Notes under the pieces: generated by a model
The model's input: the letters and a program-made list of their open reading frames with translations, nothing else
Told to the model about the DNA's origin: nothing
Databases searched by the model: none
Translations under genes and position numbers: made by a program
Shown here: positions 9,179 through 19,013 of the stretch, one piece after another
Layout: each line of letters starts with the position of its first letter
Numbering within the stretch: the first letter of the stretch is position 1
Assembly: GCA_023362775.1 (NCBI GenBank)
Contig: JALMGJ010000012.1
Location: forward strand, 23,084,001 to 23,148,000
Source: Charina bottae
Lineage: Eukaryota > Chordata > Lepidosauria > Squamata > Charinaidae
Direction of reading: 5' to 3'
DNA length: 64,000 bases

Positions 9179-12121
9179 GCAAAACTCAGACCTGTTCTAC
9201 CCATTATGCTGAATCAGCCCCCCCCCCAAAAAAAAATCTGGATGGGTCAACTTCAGGTCACAGCATTTTTATATACTTTCCTAAATTATTGCAAGCCTTC
9301 TGTACTGCTCCAATAGAATGTAAGAACATTGAAACATCTAAATGAGATGCAATTGTTTGGTTTTGCAGTGTCATCCATACTAGGAATTTGCAAGATCAAT
9401 TTTAGGCATGGGTATCTCTACCCCAGGGATGCCTGTGTTGTGGTGGCATGCAAGGGGCACTTCTATTTATCCCATCTTTTTATTGAATTTCAATTTGTCA
9501 GTATCCTACAAAGCGTGCAGGGCAAGAAAGCCAAGCATCTACCTGTTTGTGTTAATACTTGATGTTCAGATGAAAATAACTTATATACTCTATTCTCCCC
9601 TGAATTTGTAGAACAAAGAACTGAAGTATCAAGTGGAATTCCACACAAGCCAATCAAAACCCAAAGTCTCCAAAGCTGTTTCCACAAAGTATGTATCTTC
9701 CTTCCTTTTATGATGGTTTAGCAACTACATCTTTAGAAATGCTAAATTAAATCCTTTGGGTTGAATGATTAAACATCAATATACATGGACTTCTTTTCTT
9801 CCAGCCCCTCCAAATATGTCTGAAAATTTCTACATTTTTTACAGGGATGCAATATAATGAGGACCACTGAAAACTTTTCCCCTGGAAATGTTTCAGTTTG
9901 GTGGCCACTAACACAGTGGGAAACTGCTTAGAGCGGTCTCTTTCCATGTGGTCCTCTTCAGGTGTATTGGGACTGCAACTCCCAAAATTCCCATCTGATT
10001 GGGAATTCTGGAGGTTGTAACCCCATCTGAAGGGGTTTAGATTGGGAAAGGCTGGCTGAGAGCCTAAGCAGACATTTGGAAATGTCTTAATTATAACAGC
10101 TTGTGGAATGCAAGAACCATTTTTGTCTATGATCCTAAACTTGGTTACTGAATTAATTCATCATCTGATTTACACAATGCATTGGATGATAAGCTAATCA
10201 ACCCGTCTGGTTCCCACAACACATGAAAGCATGTAAATCCTAACTGAGGTTAAAACTATCCAAGCTTAGCATGGCGTAGGAATGAAGCCACCTGACCTGG
10301 TTAAGTTGGTTGAGTGACAGCAGACAATGTACAAGCTGAACTTATCGTGCTACATGTTGTCTCACTATGGAAAATCGCAGAAGTTGGGCTAGATAATGGA
10401 CAGTACAGTTGTTGTCAGGATATATAGCTCAGTATTTTTCCTGCCATCTGGCAAGATTTTTGCTCTGTGAATCAGCTGAAAGACTAAACTTATGGAATGT
10501 GCAAAGACTCTCCAGAAGGTGGGGCCAAAGCATGCAGTAAGCACATCATAGTTACAGATACGAGTTTGCACTGAGAAAACCTTTCCAGCACTTGGTCACT
10601 ACAATCATTAAAGGAATTATCTTACAGAACCCAATTGCAGGGAATTCTAATATTTCACATGCAGGTATTCTGCAGTTTTCAGCTAATTCAGGCAATCCAT
10701 CAAGCCATTGTCTCTACTAACCATATTGAAAAATGCACCTCATGGTTTGAGTTTTCCAAAATGATGTCTACTTTAATTTCCAGCTTCAAAAAAGACTGCA
10801 AACAATTTCTAAAAGTTTAATTCCCTTTTCAACCTGCCATCATCTGAATATCATTAAAGCTTGTTTTTCCATAAAGTACACCAAATTTGCTCTGTATGTG
10901 GTAACAGCTGCCTTTCATTGAAAAAGCATGTATAATTCCTTCTGTAAAATTAATGTGGGGGTGTGCTTTGGTGTCTAAAATAATTTTCTATTTGAAAAAC
11001 AAATCTGATACAGAATTTAATATCGCATGGAAACCATTTTTGGACTATAATTCTGCTCATGGGTTTGCACCACATCCAAAATTTGGGTTTCTTGTAAAGT
11101 TCTAACATTTAACTTTTGGATGACTTGTTAAACAAGGATCTTTTTTCAATTGACCAGATAAGACCATACTTTTTCACTTTGATTCATTTTGTGCTGATTA
11201 CTGCCATTTATATCTGCTTATTAACTTAATTTTAACAGTGATCTGTAGTTTTAAAATGATATGTTATCCAAATACCTAGAACAAAATTGATATTTCTCTG
11301 AAAATTTGAGCTCAGTTTCTTCAATTTTTGATGCTTGTAAATCCCACATCTATTTACTTGGTGCTTTTTGTACTTTTTTCTTTCTTGCTTCTTTTCTGAT
11401 TCTGTTTCTCTTTTTTCCTTTTAAAATGTTCAGTAAAAAATATTTATTTTAAAAAAGATTGGTTGGACTCACATGTGCTAAACTATAATCTGGTTGGTTT
11501 GGTTGGTTTTTTGGGTTGATATGTTGGGTGACCCAGTCAATTGTTATTTGTTTATTCAGTGAACCATGGTTAAATATACCATAGTTTAATGTAATGTGTG
11601 AATTTAGTTATGAAAGTGAAAATGATAGTTATGAAGTTGAATCTATACAAGACAAGTTAATCTTTAGACCTATTTTATTGCTGAACTGAAAAAAAATCAC
11701 TAACAAAAGTAAAAATATGGAGTAGCAGAACATGTAAGAACTTCTAAGAGATTCTTGCCATGTAGGCTGGTTCACCTTCCACTTTTTAAAAATATAATTT
11801 CCAAATTATTGCAACCTTTATTTAGACCAGGAGACAGATATTGTCACTGTGCTTCCTGGTAAATCTTTATGAAGCAAGTAACCTAAATGCTGTTGACAGT
11901 TTGTCAACTAAATCAGACGACAACTGATCTGACATGGTTCTTAGGATCTTTGAAATAACTCCTTCCTCCAGATTTTTTGAATAATGTCAGTACAGGATTA
12001 ATTTCCACAAGCTAAATTAGATTTTTCAAAATGGTACCTTGCTCAATTATAAGTTTCTCCATCTTATTCCAGGATTGATGGAAACTTGCCATACACCGTG
12101 ATATCCAGCCTTCGCAAGTGA
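1715..12121 (+). CDS. CCDC68: CCDC68, 3' part of gene (five terminal coding exons)
   Basis: Joined exons 1715-1797, 7217-7322, 9044-9127, 9612-9688 and 12073-12121 give about 132 residues ending in a TGA at 12119-12121. All junctions have AG acceptors and GT donors, and the phases (2,0,0,2) join without a frame break. The product is a lysine/glutamine-rich coiled coil (heptad-like EKK..LKEKK, VLQEQISHL, LNNELKHQ) followed by a short non-coil tail ending SSLRK. In mammals CCDC68 is a centriole subdistal-appendage protein involved in microtubule anchoring. It lies next to and convergent with RAB27B, the arrangement seen here. The identification rests on that synteny plus the coiled-coil character and remembered resemblance of the C-terminus. 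The 5' exons are outside the window or not recognised. The first intron in view carries a full-length BovB. Confidence 0.8.
1860..2750. other. CCDC68 intron, no recognised feature
   Basis: AT-rich unique-looking sequence. The short ORFs in it have no splice or family support. Confidence 0.4.
2757..3262 (+). mobile_element. L2/CR1-like LINE, 5'-truncated 3' end
   Basis: An open stretch at 2776-3066 encodes the C-terminal end of the LINE protein (motifs YLRDRL, LWNIL, FRKELKTW). It is followed by a 3' UTR with the stem-forming pair 'ccgcccagag...gagatgggcgg' at about 3190-3225 and an (ATA/ATAA)n tail. The same protein end and hairpin tail occur at 45240-45955 (+) and 60355-64000 (-). Confidence 0.8.
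3285..3939 (-). mobile_element. L1-like non-autonomous LINE fragment
   Basis: On the minus strand this matches the element at 20437-23490, including the degenerate ORF1-like region (3394-3753, motifs DIQDIMEN, KMCHQVGDV, SDRNVS). Around 3370-3400 it preserves the uninterrupted 'gtttatctggattgctt' sequence into which a BovB inserted in the other copy. The full-length BovB begins immediately to its right. I call it L1-like from the overall structure of its relative; no RT is present. Confidence 0.6.
4094..4288 (+). CDS. Possible small ORF1 of BovB (64 codons), overlapping the main ORF
   Basis: A short ORF starts 38 bp upstream of the main ORF start and overlaps it in another frame. Some RTE-clade elements have a tiny ORF1 overlapping ORF2, but this one has no recognisable domain and may be incidental. 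It is basic and starts at the conserved 'atggcaacccac' segment. Confidence 0.25.
   Translation: MATHPSILAMKTKWISTTKDMSVYHRKMGLPGRKMVKMLLGRNRGYVQLAPDVMTQLAQSRKDG
4132..7161 (+). CDS. BovB endonuclease-reverse transcriptase, intact (1009 aa)
   Basis: This single polypeptide makes the target nick and copies the element RNA at the nick. The apurinic-endonuclease-like domain begins near residue 70 (GTWNVRS), with the catalytic Glu in SELKW (about 103), GDWNAKVG (about 208) and SSDHELL (about 300). The reverse transcriptase carries IPIPKKG, FIDYSKAFDCVD (about 651), GVRQGCILSP (about 710) and the catalytic YADDTTLM (about 753). The C-terminal part has FELWCWRKILRVPW and YFGHIMRR and ends KRLNE. 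Length is normal for BovB. The first Met is chosen as the earliest in frame, and the true N-terminus could differ. Compared with the copy at 42337-45071 it lacks one Arg codon in RLKIGK (there RLKRIGK). No stop or frameshift is visible, so it may be competent; activity is not shown. Confidence 0.93.
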   Translation: MDQYNQRYVGIPSEDGTPRSEDGQNATGEEQRIRSTSPRRDDAASSKPKGWLAADGAGGERRIRCSKDQHTIGTWNVRSMSQGKLDVVIGEMSRLNIDILGVSELKWTGMGHFTSDDHQIYYCGQEDHRRNGVAFIINNKVAKAVLGYNPKNDRMISIRIQGKPFNITMIQIYAPTTDAEEAEVDQFYEDLQHLLDNTPKRDVIFITGDWNAKVGSQTTPGITGKHGLGEQNEAGHRLIEFCQDNSLCITNTLFQQPKRRLYTWTSPDGRHQNQIDYILCSQRWRTSIQSVKTRPGADCSSDHELLIAKFRIRLKIGKTHRSVRYELTNIPKEYAVEVKNRFKGLDLVDRVPEELWTEVRNIVQEAATKNVPKKKKTKKARWLSAETLEVAQERRKAKGNSDRGRYAQLNAKFQRLARRDKELFLNKQCAEVEEDNRIGRTRDLFQKIRNIGGKFQAKMGMIKNKDGKDLTEAEEIKKRWQEYTEDLYRKDNNIGDSFDGVVSELEPDILKSEVEWALRSIANNKAAGDDGIPAELFKILQDDAVKVMHAICQQIWKTQEWPSDWKKSTDIPIPKKGSTKECSNYRTVALISHASKVMLKILQGRLQQFMERELPDVQAGFRKGRGTRDQIANIRWIMEKAREFQKNIYFCFIDYSKAFDCVDHNKLWQVLGGMGIPRHLVCLLRNLYNDQVATVRTEHGTTDWFKIGKGVRQGCILSPYLFNLYAEHIMRHAGLEESKAGVKIAGRNINNLRYADDTTLMAESEEELRSLMTKVKEESAKAGLQLNLKKTKIMATSLIDDWQIEGEKVEAVTDFVFLGAKITADADCSQEIRRRLLLGRRAMANLDKIVKSRDITLTTKVRIVKAMVFPVVTYGCESWTIRKAEQRKIDAFELWCWRKILRVPWTARRSNQSILQEIKPDCSLEGMILKAKLKYFGHIMRRQDTLEKKLMLGKVEGKRKRGRPRARWMDGILEVTDSTIGELGMVTADRKLWRGLVHEVTKSRKRLNE
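7217..7322 (+). CDS. CCDC68: CCDC68 coding exon (106 bp)
   Basis: Pyrimidine-rich acceptor 'ttctcatttgttccag' ends at 7216 and donor 'gtttga' starts at 7323. It encodes CVKVQTEISVLQEQ followed by a His-rich coil end. Only 41 bp of original intron remain between the BovB target-site duplication and this exon, including a plausible branch site 'ggctgac' near 7188-7194. Confidence 0.8.
7340..9030. other. CCDC68 intron, mostly unique AT-rich sequence
   Basis: Nothing coding is supported. A region near 8430-8520 looks like a decayed repeat tail, and a short (AATTT)n run lies at 8900-8925. Confidence 0.4.
9044..9127 (+). CDS. CCDC68: CCDC68 coding exon (84 bp)
   Basis: Acceptor 'ttttag' ends at 9043 and donor 'gtaaaa' starts at 9128. 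It has 28 codons, phase 0 at both ends, with a clear coiled-coil heptad pattern (IEGLNNELKHQ, ESLKDQIAMLQ). Confidence 0.82.
9136..9179. repeat. (GAT)n microsatellite
   Basis: Tandem gat/gatt units start 8 bp after the preceding CCDC68 exon's donor site. A short ORF of Asp codons here is an artefact of the repeat. Confidence 0.85.
9612..9688 (+). CDS. CCDC68: CCDC68 coding exon (77 bp)
   Basis: Acceptor 'tttgtag' ends at 9611 and donor 'gtatgt' starts at 9689. It encodes NKELKYQVEFHTSQSKPK and continues, 25 codons plus two bases that join G at 12073 to make Lys. This marks the end of the coil. Confidence 0.8.
9951..10061 (-). mobile_element. Short MITE-like element
   Basis: An imperfectly palindromic block with 'gggaattttgggagttgcag' cores, related to the pieces near 278, 29641 and 51617. 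No clear target duplication was found. Confidence 0.4.
10070..12060. other. Last CCDC68 intron, mostly unremarkable
   Basis: Long AT-rich intron. 11460-11620 carries 'aaccatggttaa'-like inverted segments seen in dispersed lizard repeats and probably a decayed MITE. No exon or RNA gene is supported. Confidence 0.4.
12073..12121 (+). CDS. CCDC68: CCDC68 terminal coding exon with stop
   Basis: Acceptor 'cttattccag' ends at 12072. It encodes the last 16 residues (first Lys shared with the previous exon), ending SSLRK, with TGA at 12119-12121. Confidence 0.8.
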
Positions 12122-13171
12122 CCTATTCCTATAGTGTCTGAACCTTCGTCAGATCCATCACAAGGATTGTTACTTCTTTCCAGAATAACTTTTCTATGCA
12201 TTTCCATTGGATTTACTTGCACAGGGAACTCTGAAATCACCTAACAAATTTCATCTTTTGAATTAATGTATGGAATCCCAAGATGGTCTTCTAATGGAAG
12301 AAGTAAATTCAGGTGTGATGGAGGACATCCACAAGGCTGGGACATACGGAAGAACAGATTCCATTTTTATTCATTTACAGGGCCATTATAGAAGCATTGT
12401 GGTTTTTCCTACCAGTGATGGAAATGCATTGGCTTCAGAACTCATTAATCTATAAAGACAAATTTCTGCCAGCAAGTTCTATACATGCATCTGAATCTCC
12501 ACTGAAGAATATTATGGAGGACTAATGTAATTGGATTTGAATTCAGATACACTCAAATATATGATGTGGAACTCAAATATGTGATACTAACTGATCCACC
12601 ACTGACTAAAACTAGTTTCGTGAGAATTCTCTCTACCCGATTTTGGATACCAGGAGAGAGGGAAGGAAGATGAATGTGCACTTGTGTGGAGACAGCAGCA
12701 ATCGAAGAGAAAATGCTCTCATCACACCAAATGGCAGTTCTTAGTATTATACTGTATTTTATGGAGAATCACAAGTAAAGTGAACCTTAGAAAACTTTGA
12801 ACGGAGATACTTCTTTACTGCATTCCCACCACTTCAGTGTTTTAGGATGTGGCAGACTAATTACACTGTTGTGAAAAGTGGTAATTTTACAAATGGTGTT
12901 TCTGAAGAAAACAAAATACCCCTGGGAAGTACAGCTAAGCACAGAGAACACAGTCCTAAAGCCATCACTATATCATGATTTACAATCAGTAAAATGTAAA
13001 TGTTCTGTGCAGAGCTCTTCTATGCAGGTTCATCCAGCAATATGCCCGAGGCAAGAAAATAGGAATATATATTTTAATTATACCTCTATAAAAAACAGAT
13101 TGTACATTCGGCCAGGCCCTGTTTTATGACAGAGCAAGAGCATGTTTTCCCATAAGTTTAAGTGAAGAATA

Positions 13172-13190
<19 letters not shown>
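12122..13190 (+). other. CCDC68: Probable CCDC68 3' UTR
   Basis: The sequence following the stop has no repeat signature. A canonical AATAAA lies at 13168-13173, after which an (ATTT)n run begins. The end point is inferred from this signal only. Confidence 0.45.
13168..13173 (+). promoter_or_regulatory. CCDC68: Candidate polyadenylation signal AATAAA
   Basis: It lies about 1.05 kb after the CCDC68 stop. It directly precedes an (ATTT)n run, so it could instead belong to a repeat tail. Confidence 0.4.
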
Positions 13191-13205
<15 letters not shown>

Positions 13206-13207
13206 TC
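13174..13207. repeat. (ATTT)n microsatellite
   Basis: About eight attt units. Such runs end the L2-like LINEs elsewhere in the window, but no hairpin tail is visible here. Confidence 0.8.
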
Positions 13208-13209
13208 TG

Positions 13210-13870
13210 TAATAGTTATTATAGCATCCTTCGATTATATTTCAAGAGGTGCTTGCCAAGGCAGTCAAAATGTAACAACAAAATGGATCATCTAAAAGCC
13301 ATGAAATCAAGACAGCTGTATAATATAGTTATCAGGAAGAGAAAGGCATCTAAAAATCTCAAGGACCGTCTTTGCTAGTGGCTGATATGATAATAAAAGG
13401 TAAGGGCGATTGTTCCTCGGCCTCCAGCAGGATTTATGCTTATATCTGGCTAGATCATCTTTGCATTGTAGCAAAATAAATAACTGGTTCATTGTTCCAT
13501 CAATTATTTAAGCCACAAGTCCGTAAGGGGCCAGTGTACATTATGGACAAAACTATGAATTTGACGGAAGGCAACTTTCTTAGTGTAATGAGAGCAACCA
13601 TGATTTGATTATCTGGATTCCTTGGAATGAGTCAGGAATGCAATCAACTTCTTTCTTCTCTACTTTAGCCCAACCTTTCCTCTAGCCTTTCCCAGGGTAG
13701 GGGCTCACCCCAGAGCACGCAGAGCTCTCTACGGGGTGCAGCTGCTTTCTCTTTCCTGGCTCGGAGGCGTGCCTATTTTGGGGTGCTTTCCTCCTTCCCG
13801 CTCCCCGTATTTGGGCAAACAGAAAATCCTTTTCCCATTTACTGTACATTTCAGGGATGGGATTGTGTTA
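13210..13870. other. Intergenic sequence
   Basis: No gene. 13680-13860 is more GC-rich than its surroundings but carries no recognisable promoter or exon. Confidence 0.4.
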
Positions 13871-13873
13871 AAG

Positions 13874-14140
13874 CAGAGCTTTCCAAACTGTCGCGACACA
13901 AAAGTGTGTCGCCACACACAGTCTGGTGTGTCACCACACAACCCGGAAGCGCTGATCATCATCAGCGCTTCCGGGTTTTCCCGCGGCGACACACCAACGG
14001 CAGTGCGCAAAAACCCGAAAGCGGCAGCAGCGCTTCCGGGTTTTTGCGCGCTGCCGCAATGGCGGCACGTCCGGGTTTTCCCGCGGCGACACACCAACGG
14101 CGGTTGGTGTGTCGCCGCGGGAAAACTTTGGAAAGCCCTG
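13874..14140. mobile_element. hAT-type MITE, GC-rich core
   Basis: Terminal 'cagagctttccaaactg' and 'ctttggaaagccctg' ends are flanked by tgttaaag (13866-13873) and ggttaaag (14141-14148), 7 of 8 identical. The core contains a palindrome of 'gaagcgctgat' and a duplicated 'ccgcggcgacacaccaacgg' block (about 13980 and 14080). Same family as the elements at 646, 33416 and 56288. Confidence 0.8.
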
Positions 14141-14149
14141 GGTTAAAGG

Positions 14150-14503
14150 CTTATGGCAGGGCCTGGCCAGTGACCTAGTATTGAAGGGACTAGACCACAA
14201 TGAACACCTCAGCTAGCAAATGGAAATAATGGCTTTAATTTTTATCCCAAAGGATGAAATTCACCCCAAAGTAGCTAGTGGTTTTAAGTTTTTAACAGCA
14301 AATATGTCATCTTTCATCTATCTATGTGGTCGCTAGGAGTCAAAAACGACTTGATGGCACAATCAGTCTTATGCCATCACTTGTCTGCCTAAATGCAGAT
14401 CCTTCACTGAGAAATACTTCTGGTGTCCTTTCCCTCTTTGCAGGCTGATGCTTCCATCTCTCCCCAAAGCGGAGCCTCAACTTGGTCCCTTTTCTCTTCC
14501 GCT
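14150..14503. other. Intergenic, remnant of a repeat tail near 14325-14365
   Basis: 'cgctaggagtcaaaaacgac' near 14330 resembles the 3' ends of BovB-derived repeats. Nothing else is recognised. Confidence 0.35.
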
Positions 14504-14511
14504 AATTGACC

Positions 14512-14613
14512 CAGTGTTTCTCAACCTTGTCAACTTTAAGATGTGTGGACTTCAGCTCCCAGAATTCCCCAGCCAGCCACACATCTCAAAGTTGACAAGG
14601 TTGAGAAACACTG
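14512..14613. mobile_element. 102-bp palindromic hAT-like MITE
   Basis: 'cagtgtttctcaacctt' and its reverse complement bound a nearly self-complementary 102-bp element. The flanks aattgacc (14504-14511) and aactgacc (14614-14621) are an 8-bp duplication with one change. A shorter relative lies at 55766-55846. Confidence 0.8.
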
Positions 14614-14953
14614 AACTGACCCAACAACCAACACTCTGGCCGCCTCACCTTCCTCTTCTCTCCCTTCCTTAATGGCACAAGAAAAGCAATGCAAAGCACT
14701 AGCACCAGTTTGCCAGTACTGGAACTGCCATTTTCCCTTTGTGTTAGTAAGCAGGAAGTTATGTTCTGTAAGGTAGGCTTGGAGGACCATGTTCTGAAAG
14801 GGTGAATGAAGAAACAATAGATTTACAGTTGGGATTTAGAGGGAACCACAGGGAGACGCAGACCAAAATTGAGAGGAACATATTGGACGTAAGTTTGTGT
14901 TCCTGGAGAGTGGGGATCTAACCTGAGATAAGGGGAGAGGTGAAAGCCTAGCA

Positions 14954-15161
14954 CAGAGCTTTCCAAACTTTTCATGTTGGTGACACACTTTTTAGGCATG
15001 CATCATTTTGTGACACACTCTTACAGCAGGGCATCATTTTGCGACACACTCTTACAGCAGGGAGCCAATTGCGCGGACCACCACCGCTCACCTGCTGTGC
15101 AGCCCACTTCCTAACTTCCACAGGTTAGGGTTAGGCCCACTTCCACAGGTTGGGGACCCCT
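14954..15161 (-). mobile_element. Fused hAT MITE end fragments
   Basis: 14954-15000 is the reverse complement of the right end of the 646-type MITE ('cagagctttccaaac', then 'catgttggtgacacac'). The segment ending 'ggttggggacccctg' at about 15161 looks like the terminus of a different hAT MITE. The join between the two is not resolved. Confidence 0.5.
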
Positions 15162-15169
15162 GATGTACA

Positions 15170-16090
15170 ATATCATGAACAACTTAGGCCAGATCACAGG
15201 TCTCCCAATCTTTTTGGCCTGGTGGGCATATTGAATATTTTTACAACATGTTGTGAGTGCTCTGCTATGGGATGTGTGTGTATAGTATCATGAATTACAA
15301 GGGCAAAATTGCTGCAGTTGCTCCCTGCTCCTCCTCCCCACTACACATTAGTTGCGTTCACAGGTTTAACCCCCATCCCTAAATTTACACAATATACTTA
15401 ACCATACAGTAAGCTAACCAAATGGGTTGCGTTCATGCAACATACTAAACCCCTAAAGAAACCCTAACCACAGTTAGTTAACCAAACTGATCATGTTGCA
15501 TGAATACAGGTCTTAGGGGTGTAACTGATCGAGAGAAGAGTGTGGTGTAAACACAGGCACCATCGAGCCCAACTTTCCATTGGTCTTGTTTTGCAATTTA
15601 CCCCACCAGAGTTACTTTTAGCCCCCAACAGTCCCCAGTTAGTTTGGGGATAACATAGCTCCTCCCATCAACTGTGTCACCCAAACAGCTGATCAGGACG
15701 TTAACTGACTCCTGGGCCAGAGACCAAGTCTTAGGCTTTGTGAATATGGATCTGCTCTAGGCCCTCTGTCTGCAGCCATTTCAGTTTCACATGGGCTGCC
15801 ACATGGTTCAATAGAAGAGGTGAAAAGGGGGCAGAAATGAATGGGCATGGTTGCTTCCTACTCTCCCCCCCCCCATTCTGTGCGTGGTGGCAGTCACCTC
15901 TATTGCATCATACAGGCTTGTTTGTTTGCTCTGGAGAGGAAAAAGAAGGGAAAAATTGCAGGAGATAAAATCTTCCTAATGGGTTTTGTGTCAGCTGGGA
16001 GGATCAAAACAAATGGTCAAGGGGTGAATGATTGAATCGCCCAGACTTGTGTGCTGCACACAAAGGTATAGGTCAAATGGCTTTCTAAGC
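15170..16090. other. Intergenic, decayed repeats
   Basis: 15350-15520 contains 'gttcatgcaacatactaaac'-like segments related to dispersed repeats near 11500 and 50520. No gene is supported. Confidence 0.35.
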
Positions 16091-16101
16091 TTATGGTCAA
16101 G

Positions 16102-16103
<2 letters not shown>

Positions 16104-16135
<32 letters not shown>
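16104..16135. repeat. (TG)n microsatellite
   Basis: About 15 tg units immediately precede the reverse-oriented SINE tail at 16136. Confidence 0.9.
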
Positions 16136-16137
<2 letters not shown>

Positions 16138-16358
16138 TGGTGCCTTCAGGTCAGTCTTGACTCCTGGTGACTGGACAAGTCCCTGCAGTTTTCTTAGCAA
16201 GATTTAAGAAGTAGTTTGCCATTGCCTCCTTCCTAGGGCTGAGAGAGGAGGACTGGCCCAAGGTCATCCAGCTGGTTTTGTGCCCAAGGTGGGACTAGAA
16301 CTCACGGTTTCACGGTTTCTGGCTTGATGCCTTAACCACTGCACCAAACTGGCTTTCT
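16136..16358 (-). mobile_element. tRNA-derived squamate SINE
   Basis: Read on the minus strand it starts with a tRNA-like head ('agtttggtgcagtggttaag') with B-box-like 'gagttctagtcc'. It continues through 'gctggatgaccttgggcc' and ends with the 'tgactcgaaggc'-type tail (here 'gactgacctgaaggc'). Same family as those at 31361 and 56829 but without the internal amplification. Confidence 0.75.
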
Positions 16359-16359
16359 T

Positions 16360-16876
16360 ATGGTCAAGTAATACATGTTTTTAATAATAAGAAAACTCTC
16401 TTCTGTTTAAGGTAGCAGATGCTTCCAATTTCTACTCTTCCTTCAAAAATTCCAGAAATTGGTATACATTTCATACCAATCGAAGACTCCAAGGACTCCA
16501 CATACATTTCATAATTCATGTCATGCAAAGAGTTTAGTCCTGTGTGTTATAATGACCTTACAAGACAGTAAAAAGGTCAGATACTTACAGACTGTTTTTC
16601 AGGTCAATTGCAGTTGGCAAAGTCTGTGAGCAGACTTTCAACAGATGCAGCTTCCCAAATTATTTGATAGAAATCCTCATGAGGAGTGCATGGCTGTTCC
16701 ATGAGGGAGGGAGCTTTCTCAAAACCTACCTACTCCAGTAAAGGGTAAGACAGAAATTGAGTACCATCCATCCACAATCAGTACCTATGGAGCAAGTGAT
16801 TTCTGCCTGATGCATGTTGACGTTATTCATTCTATTCCAAATATGAGTAGAAACGTGTCAAGAAAAGATTTAAACA
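16360..16876. other. Intergenic, nothing recognised
   Basis: No repeat ends or coding signals found. Confidence 0.4.
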
Positions 16877-16878
16877 TA

Positions 16879-18531
16879 CAGTCAGGACCAGAAATATTGG
16901 AACAAGGATAACTGTTTTGGCAGTTGGCCTCTGTACACCACCACATTGAAGTTGAAAGGAAACACACCCATATGGGAGCGAAGTCAGGACTTTCAGCTGT
17001 AATTCAAGGGGTTTGACAAAAGTGGGGCACTAACCATTCAGGAAGTACAGCCAGTGGCATACACACACACCCATCGTTGGTGGCTCATAAGTAATGGAAC
17101 AAACCAACATCATTACAAACATAAGGATCACCTTTAATACCTGGATGAAAATCCTTTGCAGTCAATGACTGCCTGAAGTCTGGAACCCATGGACATGACC
17201 AAATGCTGAGTTTCTTCCCTCGAGATGCTTTGCCAGGCGTTTACTGCAGCTGCCTTCAGCTGCTGCTTGCTTGTGGGACTTTCTGCCTTCAGTCTTGTCT
17301 TCAGTAAGTGAAAAGCATGCTCTATTGGGTAGAGATCAGGTGACTGACTTGGCCATTGAAGAATATCCCACTTCTTTGCCTTGAGAAACTCTTAGGTAGC
17401 TTTTGCTGTATGTTTTGGGTCATTATCCATCTGCATTATGAAGCGGCGTCCTATCAGTTTGGCAGCATTTGGCTGAATCTGAGCAGAAAGTATAGCCCTA
17501 TACACTTCAGAATTCATCCTGCTGCTTTTATCAGCAGTCAGGTCATCAATAAACACCAGTAACCCAGTTCCATTGGCAGCCATACATGCCCATGCCATAA
17601 CTCTGCCTCCACCATGTTTGACAGATGATGTGGTATGCTTTGGATCATGAGCTGTTCCTTTCCTTCTCCATTCTTTTCTCTTCCCATAATTCTGGTGCAA
17701 GTTAATCTTGGTTTCATCAGTCCAAAGAATCTTATTCCAGAACTGGGCAGGCTTTTTTAGGTGTTTGCTGGCAAAGTTTAAGCTGGCCTTTCTGTTCTTG
17801 AGCATTACCAGTGGTTTGCACCTTGTTGTGGAGCCTCTGTATTTACATTCATAAAGCCGTCTCTTGACTGCAGATGTTGACAATGACATGCCTACCACCT
17901 CAAGAGCGTTCCTGACCTGGCTAGATGTTGTGAAAGGGTTCCTCTTCACCATGAGCAGAATTCTGCGGTCATCCACTTTAGTTGTCTTCTGTGGTCTTTC
18001 AGGCCTTTTGCTGTTGCTGAGCTTGCCAGTTAATTCCTTCTTTTTCAGGATGTTCCAAACTGTTGTATTGGCCACTCCCAATGTTTTTGCTATCTCTCTG
18101 ATGGGTTTATTTTGTTTCCTCAGCCTAATGATGGCCTCCTTCACTCTCATGGACACGTCTTTGGACCTCATGTTGGGAGTTCCAGTGAACAGCTACCAAA
18201 TGCAAATGTAACACTCAGAACCACCTCCAGGCCTTTTATCTGCTTGATTGGTCATGGGGTACCCAGGAAACAGGCCACACCTGGCCATGCAGCTGCTTCT
18301 CAGCCATTTGTTCCGTTACTTATGAGCCACCAACAATGGGTGTGTGTGTATGCCACTGGCTGTACTTCCTGAATGGTTAGTGCCCCACTTTTGTCAAACC
18401 CCTTGAGTTACCGCTGAAAGTCCTGACTTCACTCCTATCTGGGTGTGTTTCCTTTCAACTTCAATGTGGTGGTGTACAGAGGCCAACTGCCAAAACAGTT
18501 ATCCTTGTTCCAATATTTCTGCTCCTGACTG
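16879..18531 (-). mobile_element. Tc1-like DNA transposon, complete, 225-bp terminal repeats
   Basis: Inverted repeats of about 225 bp (16879-17103 and 18307-18531) start 'cagtcagga(c)cagaaatatt' and are flanked by TA dinucleotides (16877-16878 and 18532-18533). Each arm has an outer and an inner direct-repeat-like site sharing a 'ggaac' core (for example 16886-16905 and 17081-17103), the IR/DR layout known from Sleeping Beauty-type Tc1 elements. The two arms differ by only a few bases, so the insertion is not ancient. Confidence 0.92.
17134..18171 (-). pseudogene. Tc1-like transposase with one nonsense codon
   Basis: The frame is open from ATG at 18171 to a TAA at 17392-17394, then stays in the same frame to a natural-looking TAA at 17134-17136. 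Total length is 345 codons, normal for Tc1 transposases. The N-terminal paired-like helix-turn-helix region has IREIAKTLGV. The DDE catalytic domain shows WTDETKINL, MDNDPKHTA and, after the stop, PIEH with the third acidic residue. The premature stop therefore removes the last catalytic residue and about 85 C-terminal residues. The 259-residue truncated product should not transpose. No frameshift is seen, so this single lesion is the only obvious defect in the coding frame. Confidence 0.9.
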
Positions 18532-18539
18532 TATCTATA

Positions 18540-19002
18540 AAATTTCTGGATATATTTCTATCCAAAAATCTGCTTTACCATATAAAGTCATATTAAGACA
18601 TTGTTTCTCCTGCATTATGATGCTCTCATAATGTGGAAGATGTGATGTTTCAATTGCTGTGCCTATCCCATTTGCACCTCCATATACTTCCAATCTGAAA
18701 TCTAACGTATTGTCCAAATTGTGCACCTTTCAAATATCTCCAAATGCTTTAAGAAACCAGAAATACCAGAAAGAGGATGCAAATGTTCCAAATTTTAAAT
18801 AAACGTTTGAAGCTCAGGCATCTTTACCATTATTAAAGATCGAAGGACACTTTTCCTATATCTTTGTACATGATTTATTTAGTAGTGCCAGCATGATAGT
18901 TGCTGAGCTGTCCCCAGGGATTAGTACTATGGCAAATTGTAACATTAGATAATGCCAGTGGCTTGCCATTTACTCAAGCTGCATTTGGAAAATAGGGAAG
19001 TC
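18540..19002. other. Intergenic, nothing recognised
   Basis: AT-rich sequence between the Tc1 element and a BovB copy. No repeat ends found. Confidence 0.4.
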
Positions 19003-19013
19003 AACAGTAAAAA

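Noticed and set aside
13736..14178. Overlapping 130-codon ORFs on both strands
   Set aside because: They lie over a palindromic GC-rich MITE, with no coding features.
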